In this document: piece after piece, positions 15,552-24,979 of the stretch
Layout of the letters: every line of letters starts with the position of its first letter
How positions within the stretch are numbered: the first letter of the stretch is position 1
DNA from: JAEXOD01 sp963667875
Lineage (GTDB): Bacteria; Bacteroidota; Ignavibacteria; Ignavibacteriales; Melioribacteraceae
DNA length: 64,000 nucleotides
Direction: 5' to 3'
Assembly: GCA_963667875.2 (NCBI GenBank)
Contig: CAXXGC010000012.1
Coordinates: forward strand, 1 to 64,000
Notes under the pieces: generated by a model
The model's database searches: none
Seen by the model: only the letters and a program-made list of their open reading frames with translations
What the model was told of the DNA's origin: nothing
Position numbers and translations under genes: made by a program

Positions 15552-17765
15552 CTAATTTAACATTTTATTAAAATGCTTTTCGGATGAATTTTTAAAACGG
15601 TTATTTCCGGCAATCATTCCAGCCGAAGAAAGTTTAAACCTGTTTACTAACAGCTGCAAATTTTCAGTTAATCTATTTAAATCTTCAGAGGCGCGGGCTA
15701 TTTGTTGAATACCTGTAGCCGATTCCTGAGTAACACCGCTAATAGCTTCAATGTTTTTGCTGATTTGTTCAGCTGCACTTGCCTGTTGTTCACTTGCGGA
15801 TGCTACTGAATTAACCACATCTAAAACTCTGCTTGCTGCTGTTACAATTTCATTCATAGATGTTCCGGCTTTGTTAGCCATTACTTTGCCGGTTTCAACT
15901 TCAGTTTTACCTTTTTGCATCGAATCAACTGCATCGCCGGTATCTTTTTGTATCTGCTTAATCATTTGTGCAATTTCTTTTGTGGCTTTTGTTGTTCTTT
16001 CAGCAAGTTTTCTTACTTCATCGGCAACAACGGCAAATCCACGGCCTTGTTCCCCTGCTCTTGCAGCTTCAATTGCGGCATTTAAAGCAAGCAAATTAGT
16101 TTGGTCGGCAATATCATTAATAACTTGTACAATTTCTCCAATTTCATCACTGCTTTTGCCTAAAGCTTGAACAGTTTCAGCGGCACGTTCTACAACTTCG
16201 GCAATTCTATTCATACCTGCAACGGTTTGATTTACTACTTTGCCGCCGTCTTTTGCTGTATCACCGGCATCCTTTGCGGACTCGGCAGCAATATTTGCGT
16301 TTTTGGTTGTTTCTACAATTGTTGAAGCCATTTCCTCAACCGCACTTGCTACTTCCGATGCTTGAGCGCTTTGTTCCTGAGCGCCGGCCGCCATTTCTTC
16401 AGCACTTGCAGAAATTTGATTTGAAGCACTTGCAGTTGCTTGGACAGCTTCGGTTATTTCGGATAATACTTCATTTATATTTAATACAGATTGATTAAAC
16501 CCGTCAAATAATCTTCCTATTTCATCATCTTTTTCCTTTTGCACTGTTACCGTTAGATCGCCTTTGGAAAACTTATCCATTTGTTCCAATAGTATTTTAG
16601 TACTTTTTTCTAAATAGCGTTGTTGTGAAATAACTTTTGTTACATCCTGAACAAATTCCACATGACCAATTTTGTTTCCTTTTTTATCGTAAATATATGT
16701 AACATCAACCTGAAAATCACTATCTACTCCCGGCTGCTTAAAAAATGAAGTTGTTTGACCTTTTTTTAACAACGCTATTCCGCATCTTTCCGTATTGCAA
16801 ATATCGGCTCCCCAGTTACTGCACTGAGTGGCTAAAACATCTTTAAGTTTTCTGCCTGTCACTTGTTCTGCCGCCTTATTAATAAATGTCCAGTTCATAT
16901 TAATATCAGTTACCGAAATTGGAAATGGCATTGAATTAATTATTGATTCATACCAAACCGACTTTTCAACTACAACATTTTTCATGCCTAATACAGCCTT
17001 TATTAACCCACCTATTTCATCGTTTCGTTTTGCATATTCTCTAATTTCATCGTTAGTATAATCAAAATTTCCACTTGCAATAATATTTGCTCCATTTACA
17101 GTTGCTTTAATAGGTTTAGCAATAATATTTGAAATAATAAAACCAAATAATAAAGCCAATCCAACCGATAAACCACCTAACCAATAATTGGTACTAATTG
17201 ATGAATTTGCCAGTTCTGTATTTTCTGTAGATACTTTTTCAGCAAATGAAGAATTGTATTTAAGTAAATCCGAAATAGAGGTGGAGTATACTTTTTCCGT
17301 AGCGGAAAATTCACCAAATAAAAGTCCTTTTGCCTCATCTAATTTTTCGGATATAATTAAGTCTTCAAATCTATTAACCAAAACTAATAAATCGCGTCTG
17401 GAAGAAATAAACTTTTCGTAAAGACTTTTTTCTTCAGGTGTGGAAATTGCTTTTTCATATCGTACTAATAGTTCGGAAATTTTAGCACTTGTTTCCTTTC
17501 GTTTGTTTATCTCGGCAGCTCTTTCGCTTGATGAACCAGCCAATAATTCCATTCTAAAAGCATTTTTAAATTCAGCAATTTGCTCAAAAAGTAGACCTAA
17601 ATCCTGTAAAGCTAAAACACTGTTTTGGTACATATAAGTATCTCTATTATCAAGTTGCTTGAGCGAATTTGAAGATGATATCACTAATACTAAAGTAATA
17701 AAAGCTATAACTGAAAAGCTTATTGATAGCTTGACTGCGATTTTTAAGTTATAAAACCATTGCAT
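15552..17765 (-). CDS. Methyl-accepting chemotaxis protein with internal Cys-bearing PAS domain
   Basis: Membrane helix 1 (residues about 12-32), a four-helix-bundle periplasmic sensor domain, membrane helix 2 (about 194-214), HAMP, a cytoplasmic PAS domain (about 271-380), a second HAMP-like segment (about 385-435) and a full MCP signalling domain with the hairpin tip (DIADQTNLLALNAAIEAARAG). The PAS domain has Cys315, Cys323 and Cys328 in QCSNWGADICNTERCGI, a pattern seen in a branch of MCPs and suggestive of a redox or metal cofactor. The receptor may therefore read both an outside ligand and an internal state. It is the first gene of an operon with cheW. A weak AAGGA lies 12 bases before the ATG. 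Confidence 0.93.
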   Translation of the reverse strand: MQWFYNLKIAVKLSISFSVIAFITLVLVISSSNSLKQLDNRDTYMYQNSVLALQDLGLLFEQIAEFKNAFRMELLAGSSSERAAEINKRKETSAKISELLVRYEKAISTPEEKSLYEKFISSRRDLLVLVNRFEDLIISEKLDEAKGLLFGEFSATEKVYSTSISDLLKYNSSFAEKVSTENTELANSSISTNYWLGGLSVGLALLFGFIISNIIAKPIKATVNGANIIASGNFDYTNDEIREYAKRNDEIGGLIKAVLGMKNVVVEKSVWYESIINSMPFPISVTDINMNWTFINKAAEQVTGRKLKDVLATQCSNWGADICNTERCGIALLKKGQTTSFFKQPGVDSDFQVDVTYIYDKKGNKIGHVEFVQDVTKVISQQRYLEKSTKILLEQMDKFSKGDLTVTVQKEKDDEIGRLFDGFNQSVLNINEVLSEITEAVQATASASNQISASAEEMAAGAQEQSAQASEVASAVEEMASTIVETTKNANIAAESAKDAGDTAKDGGKVVNQTVAGMNRIAEVVERAAETVQALGKSSDEIGEIVQVINDIADQTNLLALNAAIEAARAGEQGRGFAVVADEVRKLAERTTKATKEIAQMIKQIQKDTGDAVDSMQKGKTEVETGKVMANKAGTSMNEIVTAASRVLDVVNSVASASEQQASAAEQISKNIEAISGVTQESATGIQQIARASEDLNRLTENLQLLVNRFKLSSAGMIAGNNRFKNSSEKHFNKMLN

Positions 17766-17926
17766 AATAAAATTTTTCCTTGTATGTTTATGCTAATTAA
17801 TTATTAAATTTGTTAAATCAACTTATTGATTCTTCGTAAATTATTACAATTAAGTTACATATTTACAGACATCTTTTCTTTCACTTTTTAATCAATCATT
17901 AGCACAAAACTTACAAAATTTTAATT

Positions 17927-18811
17927 ATGGAAAAAGAATTTTTAACATTTGACGGGATGTATTACGAAAAATACTCAAATATTGAAGGAAATAAATTTTA
18001 TTCGGAACATATTAATGTTGTAAGTGCTCCTTTTGATTTTAACATTAAACCGCATATACACACAAAACTTCATCAATTCTTTTTTACGGAATCGGGTCAG
18101 GGAGTATGTGTTCTAAACGGCCAAATATATAATTTAATAAATCCGTCTGTTCAAATTATTCCCAGTAATTTCATTCATGCATTCAAATGGGGAAAGAATA
18201 TTCAGGGACGAGTATTGTCGATATCATCTAGTCTTATAGAAAAATTACTTGAAAACAATGCTGCTGTATGTGACTTTTTTAATAAACCACAATTTATTAA
18301 CAGTGTGGATAAAAGTATATTTACAAACCTGCTAAATTCAATTGATAAAATTAATTATGATTTGTTTAATCAGTTTCCGGGTAAACAAACAATGATTAGT
18401 TTTAAAACCGGTCAATTTTTAATAGATATTTATAGAAGTTTTATTAAAGAAGGTACAACAAGTTCATTTTTGAATTCGTACGAGTTAACCAAATTTAATT
18501 TATTTAAGAAAAACATAAGGGAAAATTTAGAACTTAATAAATCGATTTTAGAACATGCAAAAGATTTAGGATTAACAATAACAAAACTAAACAGAATTTG
18601 CCATGGAATAATAGGTAAATCGGCAAGTTGGGTTGTAAATGACTATATTATTACGGAAGCAAAAATTTTGTTATTATACACAGAATATTCAATATCCGAA
18701 ATTTCATATAAATTAAATTTTGCAAGTCATAATTATTTTACACGATTCTTTAAAAAACATATTGGCATTTCACCTAAACAATTTAGACACATAAATAACA
18801 AAGATAAATAA
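17927..18811 (+). CDS. AraC-family transcriptional regulator (copy 1)
   Basis: The N-terminal half is a cupin-like ligand domain (IKPHIHTKLHQFFFTESGQG, IIPSNFIHAFKW). The C-terminal about 100 residues form the double helix-turn-helix of AraC/XylS proteins, ending in the signature SISEISYKLNFASHNYFTRFFKKHIGISPKQFR. At 294 residues it is a normal length. It is convergent with, and clearly paralogous to, the next gene. It shares a 161-base divergent upstream region with the chemoreceptor gene, so it might control it or itself. The ligand is unknown; relatives (PobA-like) sense small aromatic or carbohydrate molecules. Confidence 0.92.
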   Translation: MEKEFLTFDGMYYEKYSNIEGNKFYSEHINVVSAPFDFNIKPHIHTKLHQFFFTESGQGVCVLNGQIYNLINPSVQIIPSNFIHAFKWGKNIQGRVLSISSSLIEKLLENNAAVCDFFNKPQFINSVDKSIFTNLLNSIDKINYDLFNQFPGKQTMISFKTGQFLIDIYRSFIKEGTTSSFLNSYELTKFNLFKKNIRENLELNKSILEHAKDLGLTITKLNRICHGIIGKSASWVVNDYIITEAKILLLYTEYSISEISYKLNFASHNYFTRFFKKHIGISPKQFRHINNKDK

Positions 18812-18870
18812 CACTTCCTTTCAAATTATTAAGAATTAGAATAATTAAGTGCGCCAAGTATTTAATAAAA

Positions 18871-19761
18871 TTAAGGGGTTTTGGTATTTATTAAATTCCT
18901 ATACTCTTTTGGTGATAATCCGGTATGTTTTTTAAAAAAACGAGTAAAATACGCAGGGTCATTAAACTTTAAATTATAACAAATATCGGAAATGGGAAGC
19001 TCTGTATGAATTAACTGTAGTTTAATTTCGGAGATTAAATATTCATTTATAACCCATAAAGCAGATTTATCCACAATACTTTTGCATATCTTATTAAGTC
19101 GTATGTTTGAAATATTTAATTCCGCAGCATATTCATTAACGGATTTTTGATTAAAGTTATGGTTGCGAATATTTTTTTGGAAATTATTAAAAATACTTAA
19201 ATTCGTGTGGCTTTCAGGAAGATCAAAAGAATCTTCTTTGGGCAGAATTCTGAAAATGTTTAATAAAAGTTGGCCAAATTCAAATTTTAACATTTGAAAT
19301 CGTTCAATATTCCGGCTTGTAAGTTCCAGATTAATGTTATCAATTAGATTAATACAATTTTCAAACTCGGATATTTTTTCAACACAAGTAATTATGCAAG
19401 GCTTACTAAATTTTAATAAAACAGAAGGTGTATTCTTTAATAATTGTTCGACAAATTTGGATGAGACTGTTAATATATGCCCAACAGCCTTTGGCTGCCA
19501 ATTATAACCATGCAAAAAACCGGGTGGAATTATTAAAATTGATGAATCTGCAAATTTAATATTTTGATTTGGCAATAAACAGACACCTTCCCCTTTTATG
19601 ATAAAAAAGAATTGATATAGTTTTGTATGCACGTGAGTTTTGACTTTCCAATCAAATAAACAGCTCCTTGTTTCAATAAGTTCGCTAAAGAAAAAATCGG
19701 GTGATAAATAATCGTAATTTTGTAAATATAAACCGTTAAAGTTTGTAAAATTGTTTTTCAT
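18871..19761 (-). CDS. AraC-family transcriptional regulator (copy 2)
   Basis: This is a paralogue of the preceding regulator: cupin-like N-terminal domain (VKTHVHTKLYQFFFIIKGEG, IIPPGFLHGYNW) and AraC helix-turn-helix ending LPISDICYNLKFNDPAYFTRFFKKHTGLSPKEYR. It is 296 residues long. The two genes end 59 bases apart and face each other. Its start lies 105 bases from that of the secreted esterase, on the other strand, so that esterase is the natural candidate target. The duplicated, convergent arrangement suggests an inverted duplication followed by divergence. Confidence 0.92.
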   Translation of the reverse strand: MKNNFTNFNGLYLQNYDYLSPDFFFSELIETRSCLFDWKVKTHVHTKLYQFFFIIKGEGVCLLPNQNIKFADSSILIIPPGFLHGYNWQPKAVGHILTVSSKFVEQLLKNTPSVLLKFSKPCIITCVEKISEFENCINLIDNINLELTSRNIERFQMLKFEFGQLLLNIFRILPKEDSFDLPESHTNLSIFNNFQKNIRNHNFNQKSVNEYAAELNISNIRLNKICKSIVDKSALWVINEYLISEIKLQLIHTELPISDICYNLKFNDPAYFTRFFKKHTGLSPKEYRNLINTKTP

Positions 19762-19866
19762 CGATTAACCAAAAATTTAATACAAGTAATATAATTAAAA
19801 GTGAAATTTTAATTTAGAATTAATTATTAAATTGTATTGATTAACTTAAAAAAATGGAACAAAAAC

Positions 19867-21063
19867 ATGAAGGAACAAATTTATATAATTATGTTTGTTA
19901 TATTTTATAGCAGTTCAGTAATTAATGCTCAAAGTTTAACAACCACTTATTCAAATGTTGATTATGTTGGTAATAATAATTCAAAACAAATGTTGGATTT
20001 ATACATCCCTTCAAATGTTACTAATCCTACACCGGTAATAATTCATATACATGGCGGTGCCTTTATGATGGGTGCCAAAGGTGATCAAACCACATTTGCA
20101 ACATTTTACAATAATGGTTATATATGTGCTGATATTAATTATAGATTAAGCGGCGATTCGTTGTGGCCTGCTCAACTGTATGATTGTAAAGCAGCGGTAA
20201 GGTATCTAAAAGCCAATGCATCGCTTTATCATATTGATACAAATAAAATTGGAATTATTGGTGAATCAGCCGGATCTTATTTGGCTGTAATGCTGGGTGT
20301 AACAGGAAACGTCCCTTCACTGGAAGGATATCATTTGGGGAATACTAATGTTACAAGCAAAGTTCATGCTGTGGTCGATTTGTTTGGGCCTACAAATTTT
20401 TTATTGATGGATGGATACGAACCAACTGGTTGTGCTTCCGCCAATCATAATGCGGCAAATTCTCCCGAATCTAGATTGTTGGGATGTGCACTTACAACTT
20501 GTCCCGATTTAGTATTAGCGGCTTCACCAATGACCTATCTTGATTCATTGGATGCTTGCTTTTTTATTTCATGTGGTACTCAAGATTGTACAGTTGCCCC
20601 AAATTCAAGTATTGTTTTTGATGAAGCCTTAACTTCGTTAGGATTATATCATATCTTTGAATTAGCCGAAGGCCAAGGTCACGGCGGGTCGTATTGGCAT
20701 TCCACTGCCCAGGATACAAAATATTTAACGTTTTTTAATGAAAATCTAACAGGTGCAACATCGGTTGGTTCAAGTTATAATAATAATATTGAAATACCAA
20801 ATAATTTTATTTTGGAAGACAATTACCCAAATCCATTTAATCCTACAACAACAATTGGATATGGCTTGCCGGAAGATATGGATATTGATTTGACTATTTA
20901 TGATATGCTGGGAAATGAAATAGTTAAATTGGTAAGCGGAAAAATGAGCGCAGGTTATCATACAGCGGTTTTTGAGGCAACGGGTTTTGCAAGTGGAAAT
21001 TATATTTATGCAATTAATTCAGCCCATTATAAAGCTGCAAAAAAATTAACTATTCTTAAATAG
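19867..21063 (+). CDS. Secreted alpha/beta-hydrolase (esterase) with type IX secretion tail
   Basis: A signal peptide (MKEQIYIIMFVIFYSSSVINA) precedes an esterase/lipase fold of the BD-FAE type: HIHGGAF oxyanion loop, nucleophile Ser134 in GESAGS, probable Asp in CGTQDC and His in GQGHGGSYW. The last about 80 residues are a T9SS sorting domain: NYPNPFNPTTTI, a short beta-sandwich, and the final AAKKLTILK. The protein should cross the outer membrane by the type IX system and be released or anchored. A carbohydrate-ester substrate is plausible but not shown. A TTG at 19837 would add ten residues before the signal peptide; the ATG at 19867 is chosen. A terminator follows. Confidence 0.9.
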   Translation: MKEQIYIIMFVIFYSSSVINAQSLTTTYSNVDYVGNNNSKQMLDLYIPSNVTNPTPVIIHIHGGAFMMGAKGDQTTFATFYNNGYICADINYRLSGDSLWPAQLYDCKAAVRYLKANASLYHIDTNKIGIIGESAGSYLAVMLGVTGNVPSLEGYHLGNTNVTSKVHAVVDLFGPTNFLLMDGYEPTGCASANHNAANSPESRLLGCALTTCPDLVLAASPMTYLDSLDACFFISCGTQDCTVAPNSSIVFDEALTSLGLYHIFELAEGQGHGGSYWHSTAQDTKYLTFFNENLTGATSVGSSYNNNIEIPNNFILEDNYPNPFNPTTTIGYGLPEDMDIDLTIYDMLGNEIVKLVSGKMSAGYHTAVFEATGFASGNYIYAINSAHYKAAKKLTILK

Positions 21064-21108
21064 ACAATTTTAGCAAATCCTATTATTTTGTTGATTACGG
21101 GGAAAAGC

Positions 21109-21144
21109 AAAAAAGCTATCCAGAACTTTTGGATAGCTTTTTTA
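21109..21144 (+). terminator. Rho-independent terminator of the esterase gene
   Basis: Arms agctatcca (21114-21122) and tggatagct (21130-21138), extended by A/T pairs and followed by six T residues. Confidence 0.85.
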
Positions 21145-21573
21145 TTTTTATTATTTGAGGTGCAGCTAAATCTAAAGTCGTTTAAACTTCTATTATAAAA
21201 AGTGTATTTTCTTAATATTTCTCTATTTAGTCTGTCAACTTTATTTTCTTTTCACACAACTATCTATATTACTTTTATAATATTTTTTATAGGTCTTTTT
21301 ATAAATTTACTAATACTATTTGGGTTTGTTTCAAATGAATAAATAAACATATTTGTCCTACCAAAAACAGAAATAGTACAAATTTAACAATGAATATTTA
21401 TTTATTTTAATAAAAACCTTAAATGTATTATTGGCTTAAGATTAAAACAAAGGATAATCGGCTTGGAATAGAAGACCAAGAATTACAAATCATTTTAATT
21501 GATGAAATATTTAGTTAATAAATATTAAGACATAAAAAGACTTGTGAAAATTAGAAATTAATTGAATGATTAT
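21145..21573. other. Gene-free region upstream of the sensor-kinase array
   Basis: About 430 AT-rich bases with no supported gene, hairpin array or repeat of the families seen elsewhere in the window. It presumably carries the promoter of the first large kinase, but no promoter element can be named with confidence. Confidence 0.5.
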
Positions 21574-24500
21574 ATGAATTTACAAAATAAAAGTAGAATT
21601 AAAGCACCCACCTTGCATAATAAATTTCTGTTTTTTATGCTATTACTTGCTGTAATAACAATCACTCCCTTTTTTTTGACACTTTATTATGAGCAAAAAG
21701 CCGCTTTAATAGATGGAATAGATGAAAAACTACGAACGGCTGCTTTAATGGCACGTGCTACGCTACCGGCAGATTATCATGATAAACTGTTAGACTCAAA
21801 TTCAGTAACAGATGCAGAATATCAGAGAATTGTTGATAAAAATAATAAACTTTGCACCGAGTTGGGTTTGGAATATATTTGGAGTCTGCAAAAAATAAAT
21901 GGAAAAATTGTTTTTACATCATCAACCTCGCCGGATAAAAACGTAAAAAATAGAAAACATGCAGCGTTTTTTGAAAAACACTCTAATCCAAATGCTTATA
22001 AAGAAATTTTTACCACAATGAAAGCATCATATCAAATAATAACCGACAAATGGGGGCGAATTCGCGTGGTGCTGGTACCTTTTCGTGATACTTTTGGTCG
22101 GTCATATATTTTTGGTGCTTGTATGCGTTTAACGGATGTTGATAAGAAGCTGCATCACGCTTTATTAACATGCGTTCTAATAAGTTTGGGAATATTATTT
22201 GGGGCAATCTGTGTTAGTATAATTCAAGCACGGTTCATGTTAAGTCCCATAAAACAACTTACTGATACTATTAAAGGATTATCTGACGGCAACTCAAAAC
22301 TGGTTGCAGAAGAGCGAGGTTCATACGAACAGATTGTATTGGCGGGAAGTTTTAATAAATTAAATAAGACCTTACAGGATAAAATTGCAGAATATAATAA
22401 ATCCGAAAAATTACTTGAGGAAAGTGAAGATAGGCATTGTGCAATGATAGCAAATATTTCGGATGTAATAAAAATAATAGATGCTAATTGTATTATTCAA
22501 TATATTAGCCCAAACATCACAAAATGGTTTGGCTGGTATCCAAATGATCTGCTTTATACTGATGGTTGGTTAACAGTACATTTGGAAGATGTTGAACGCA
22601 TTAAGAAAGAATTCTTCTCCCTCCTAGAAGAAGAGAACTCTTCAAAAACCGTGGTTTATAAATATAAATGCAAAGATGGTAGTTATAAACCGATAGAACT
22701 TACTGCCGTAAATCTCATTAATGATTCTATAATTAATGGTGTTTTACTTAATTATCGTGACATTACAAAACGTAGAATTGTAGAAGAAGCTTTGTGCGAA
22801 AACGAACAAAGACAACGTGAAATGATTAAAAATCTTCCGGGGTTTATTTACCGCTGCAAAAACGATGAAGATTGGACGATGGAATTTATTAGTGATGGAT
22901 GCAAAAATATAACAGGTTATTCGGCAGAAGATTTTATGTTTAATAAGAAGTTATCGTTTAATGATATTGTTCGTTCAGATTATAGTGAACGCCTTTGGAA
23001 TAAAGTTCAAGATCATTTGCTCCGAAAAGAGCCATTTCAACATAATAGTTATCCAATAATTACAGCAAGCGGCCAAACCCGCTGGATGTGGGAACGTGGA
23101 TATGGAGTTTTTTCAGATGACGGACAATTATTATATCTTGAGGGATTTATAACCGATATTACCGAAAAGAAAAAGGTTGAAGAAAATTTAAAAAAACTAT
23201 CACGTGCTGTTGAACAGAGTCAAGTTTCAATTGTTATAACTAATAAAGATGCAATTGTTGAGTACGTAAATCCAAAATTTTTAGAAGTTACAGGCTATTT
23301 AAATAGTGAGATTGTAGGCTCAAACCCCCGCATACTTAAATCCGGCGAATTTGAGGGAAATGATTATAAAGAAATGTGGGATATATTAACCTCGGGAAAA
23401 GAATGGAAAGGGATTTTTCATAATAAAAAGAAAAATGGGGAATTCTTTTGGGAATCGGCTACAATTTCACCGGTTAAAAATGATCAAAGTGAAATAACAC
23501 ATTATGTTGCCGTAAAAGAAGATATCTCGGAAAAAAAAGAAATGGAACAAAATTTACATATTGCCTTAGAAAGAGCCGAAGAAATTAGCAGATTAAAATC
23601 AAACTTTTTAGCAAATATGAACCATGAATTAAGAACGCCTCTAAATGGGATACTTGGCTTTGCAGGTTTATTAAGTGAAGAACTAAAAGAAAAGGAGCAT
23701 GTTTTAATGGCAACCGCTATACTCAATTCGGGAAAAAGATTAAATGAAACATTAAATTTAATACTTGATCTATCAAACATTGAAGCAGAACGAATGGATA
23801 TACCAAGCAAACAATTAGAAGTTGTTGCAATTATAAAAAATGTTGCAAAGTTATTTGCCGGCAGTGCAATTCAAAAAAATCTACAATATAATATTAACAC
23901 CAAAGAAGAAAATATTTATTCAAAATTAGACGAACATTTTTTTCCAAGAGTTATTCATAACTTAATAGATAATGCAATAAAATATACTGAAAAAGGGAGT
24001 GTTACTGTCGAAATTGGGATCGAACCTCAAAGTGATAATAAAAAATTCTATGTAAAAATTATAGATACAGGTATCGGTATACCGGATGATAAAATTAATG
24101 TTATTTGGGATGCATTTAGACAAGGCAGCGAAGGATTAAGCAGATGTTATGAGGGAACCGGCTTGGGGTTAACAATTTCAAAAAAAATTATTCAATTATT
24201 ACATGGGGAAATTGAAGTGGAAAGCGAAGTTGGCAAAGGAACAGTATTTACAATAAAATTTCCGATAATTGCGGCAACAATTGAAAACACAAAACAAAAA
24301 ATTGAGCAAGAATTAAAACCAACAACACTGCCTGCCGGAGATAAAATACTTATAAAATCACCATCTTTATTATATGTGGAAGATGATGAGATCAATCAAA
24401 ACGTTGTAAAACTATTTTTAAAAAACAAATATTTGGTGGATAAAGCTATTGATGCAAAAACGGCACTTGAAAAAGTTAAACAAAATAAATATGATATTAT

Positions 24501-24717
24501 TTTAATGGATATTAATTTGGGCCAGGGTATGAACGGTGCTCAAGTAACAAAGGAAATTAGAAAAATTGAAGATTACAAAATTACTCCAATTATTGCAATA
24601 ACTGCTTACACAACCGAAGCAGATAAATTGGAATTTTTTAAAGCCGGGTGCAGTCATTATTTAGCAAAACCTTTTTTGAGAGATGATTTGTTAAAATTGT
24701 TAGAAAGTATTGTATAA
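21574..24717 (+). CDS. Membrane hybrid histidine kinase, HAMP + 3 PAS + kinase + receiver (kinase array gene 1)
   Basis: Two membrane helices (residues about 17-38 and 195-219) enclose a periplasmic sensor segment. Then come a HAMP-like region, three PAS domains (about 284-404, 408-531, 536-656), a HisKA domain with His684 in NMNHELRTPLNG, a HATPase domain (DTGIGIP, GTGLGL) and a C-terminal receiver with Asp979 in LMDINLGQG. Signal transfer is His to its own receiver Asp; no output domain follows, so a separate histidine phosphotransfer protein or regulator is needed. The start is uncertain: TTG at 21562 or ATG at 21574, the latter chosen. The third PAS, kinase and receiver regions are nearly the same as the end of the kinase at 28627. 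No partner regulator is adjacent. Confidence 0.93.
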   Translation: MNLQNKSRIKAPTLHNKFLFFMLLLAVITITPFFLTLYYEQKAALIDGIDEKLRTAALMARATLPADYHDKLLDSNSVTDAEYQRIVDKNNKLCTELGLEYIWSLQKINGKIVFTSSTSPDKNVKNRKHAAFFEKHSNPNAYKEIFTTMKASYQIITDKWGRIRVVLVPFRDTFGRSYIFGACMRLTDVDKKLHHALLTCVLISLGILFGAICVSIIQARFMLSPIKQLTDTIKGLSDGNSKLVAEERGSYEQIVLAGSFNKLNKTLQDKIAEYNKSEKLLEESEDRHCAMIANISDVIKIIDANCIIQYISPNITKWFGWYPNDLLYTDGWLTVHLEDVERIKKEFFSLLEEENSSKTVVYKYKCKDGSYKPIELTAVNLINDSIINGVLLNYRDITKRRIVEEALCENEQRQREMIKNLPGFIYRCKNDEDWTMEFISDGCKNITGYSAEDFMFNKKLSFNDIVRSDYSERLWNKVQDHLLRKEPFQHNSYPIITASGQTRWMWERGYGVFSDDGQLLYLEGFITDITEKKKVEENLKKLSRAVEQSQVSIVITNKDAIVEYVNPKFLEVTGYLNSEIVGSNPRILKSGEFEGNDYKEMWDILTSGKEWKGIFHNKKKNGEFFWESATISPVKNDQSEITHYVAVKEDISEKKEMEQNLHIALERAEEISRLKSNFLANMNHELRTPLNGILGFAGLLSEELKEKEHVLMATAILNSGKRLNETLNLILDLSNIEAERMDIPSKQLEVVAIIKNVAKLFAGSAIQKNLQYNINTKEENIYSKLDEHFFPRVIHNLIDNAIKYTEKGSVTVEIGIEPQSDNKKFYVKIIDTGIGIPDDKINVIWDAFRQGSEGLSRCYEGTGLGLTISKKIIQLLHGEIEVESEVGKGTVFTIKFPIIAATIENTKQKIEQELKPTTLPAGDKILIKSPSLLYVEDDEINQNVVKLFLKNKYLVDKAIDAKTALEKVKQNKYDIILMDINLGQGMNGAQVTKEIRKIEDYKITPIIAITAYTTEADKLEFFKAGCSHYLAKPFLRDDLLKLLESIV

Positions 24718-24979
24718 ATATTTATACTTGAACAAAAAAAATGTCTGAAATAATTCTTCAGCTCCAAAATGGTTAAAATTTGCGCTATATAACTCCCAAC
24801 ACTGTGTTGCAAAAATTCTCATTTATTTTAATTTGGGCCCTTGATTATTTGGAAAAAGTATAATAACTTCAATTAGCTATAGAAGAAAGTAAGTTTTTGT
24901 CCTTTTAAATAAATGTTTAATGATATTTTTGCGTCCATTAAGGAAAGGGAAACCGTAAAAATTTTAGGTAGAGGTATTG

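Noticed and set aside
15751..16170. A 139-residue open frame antisense to the chemoreceptor signalling domain
   Set aside because: It is a mirror of the highly regular coiled-coil codons of the receptor; no start signal or family resemblance.
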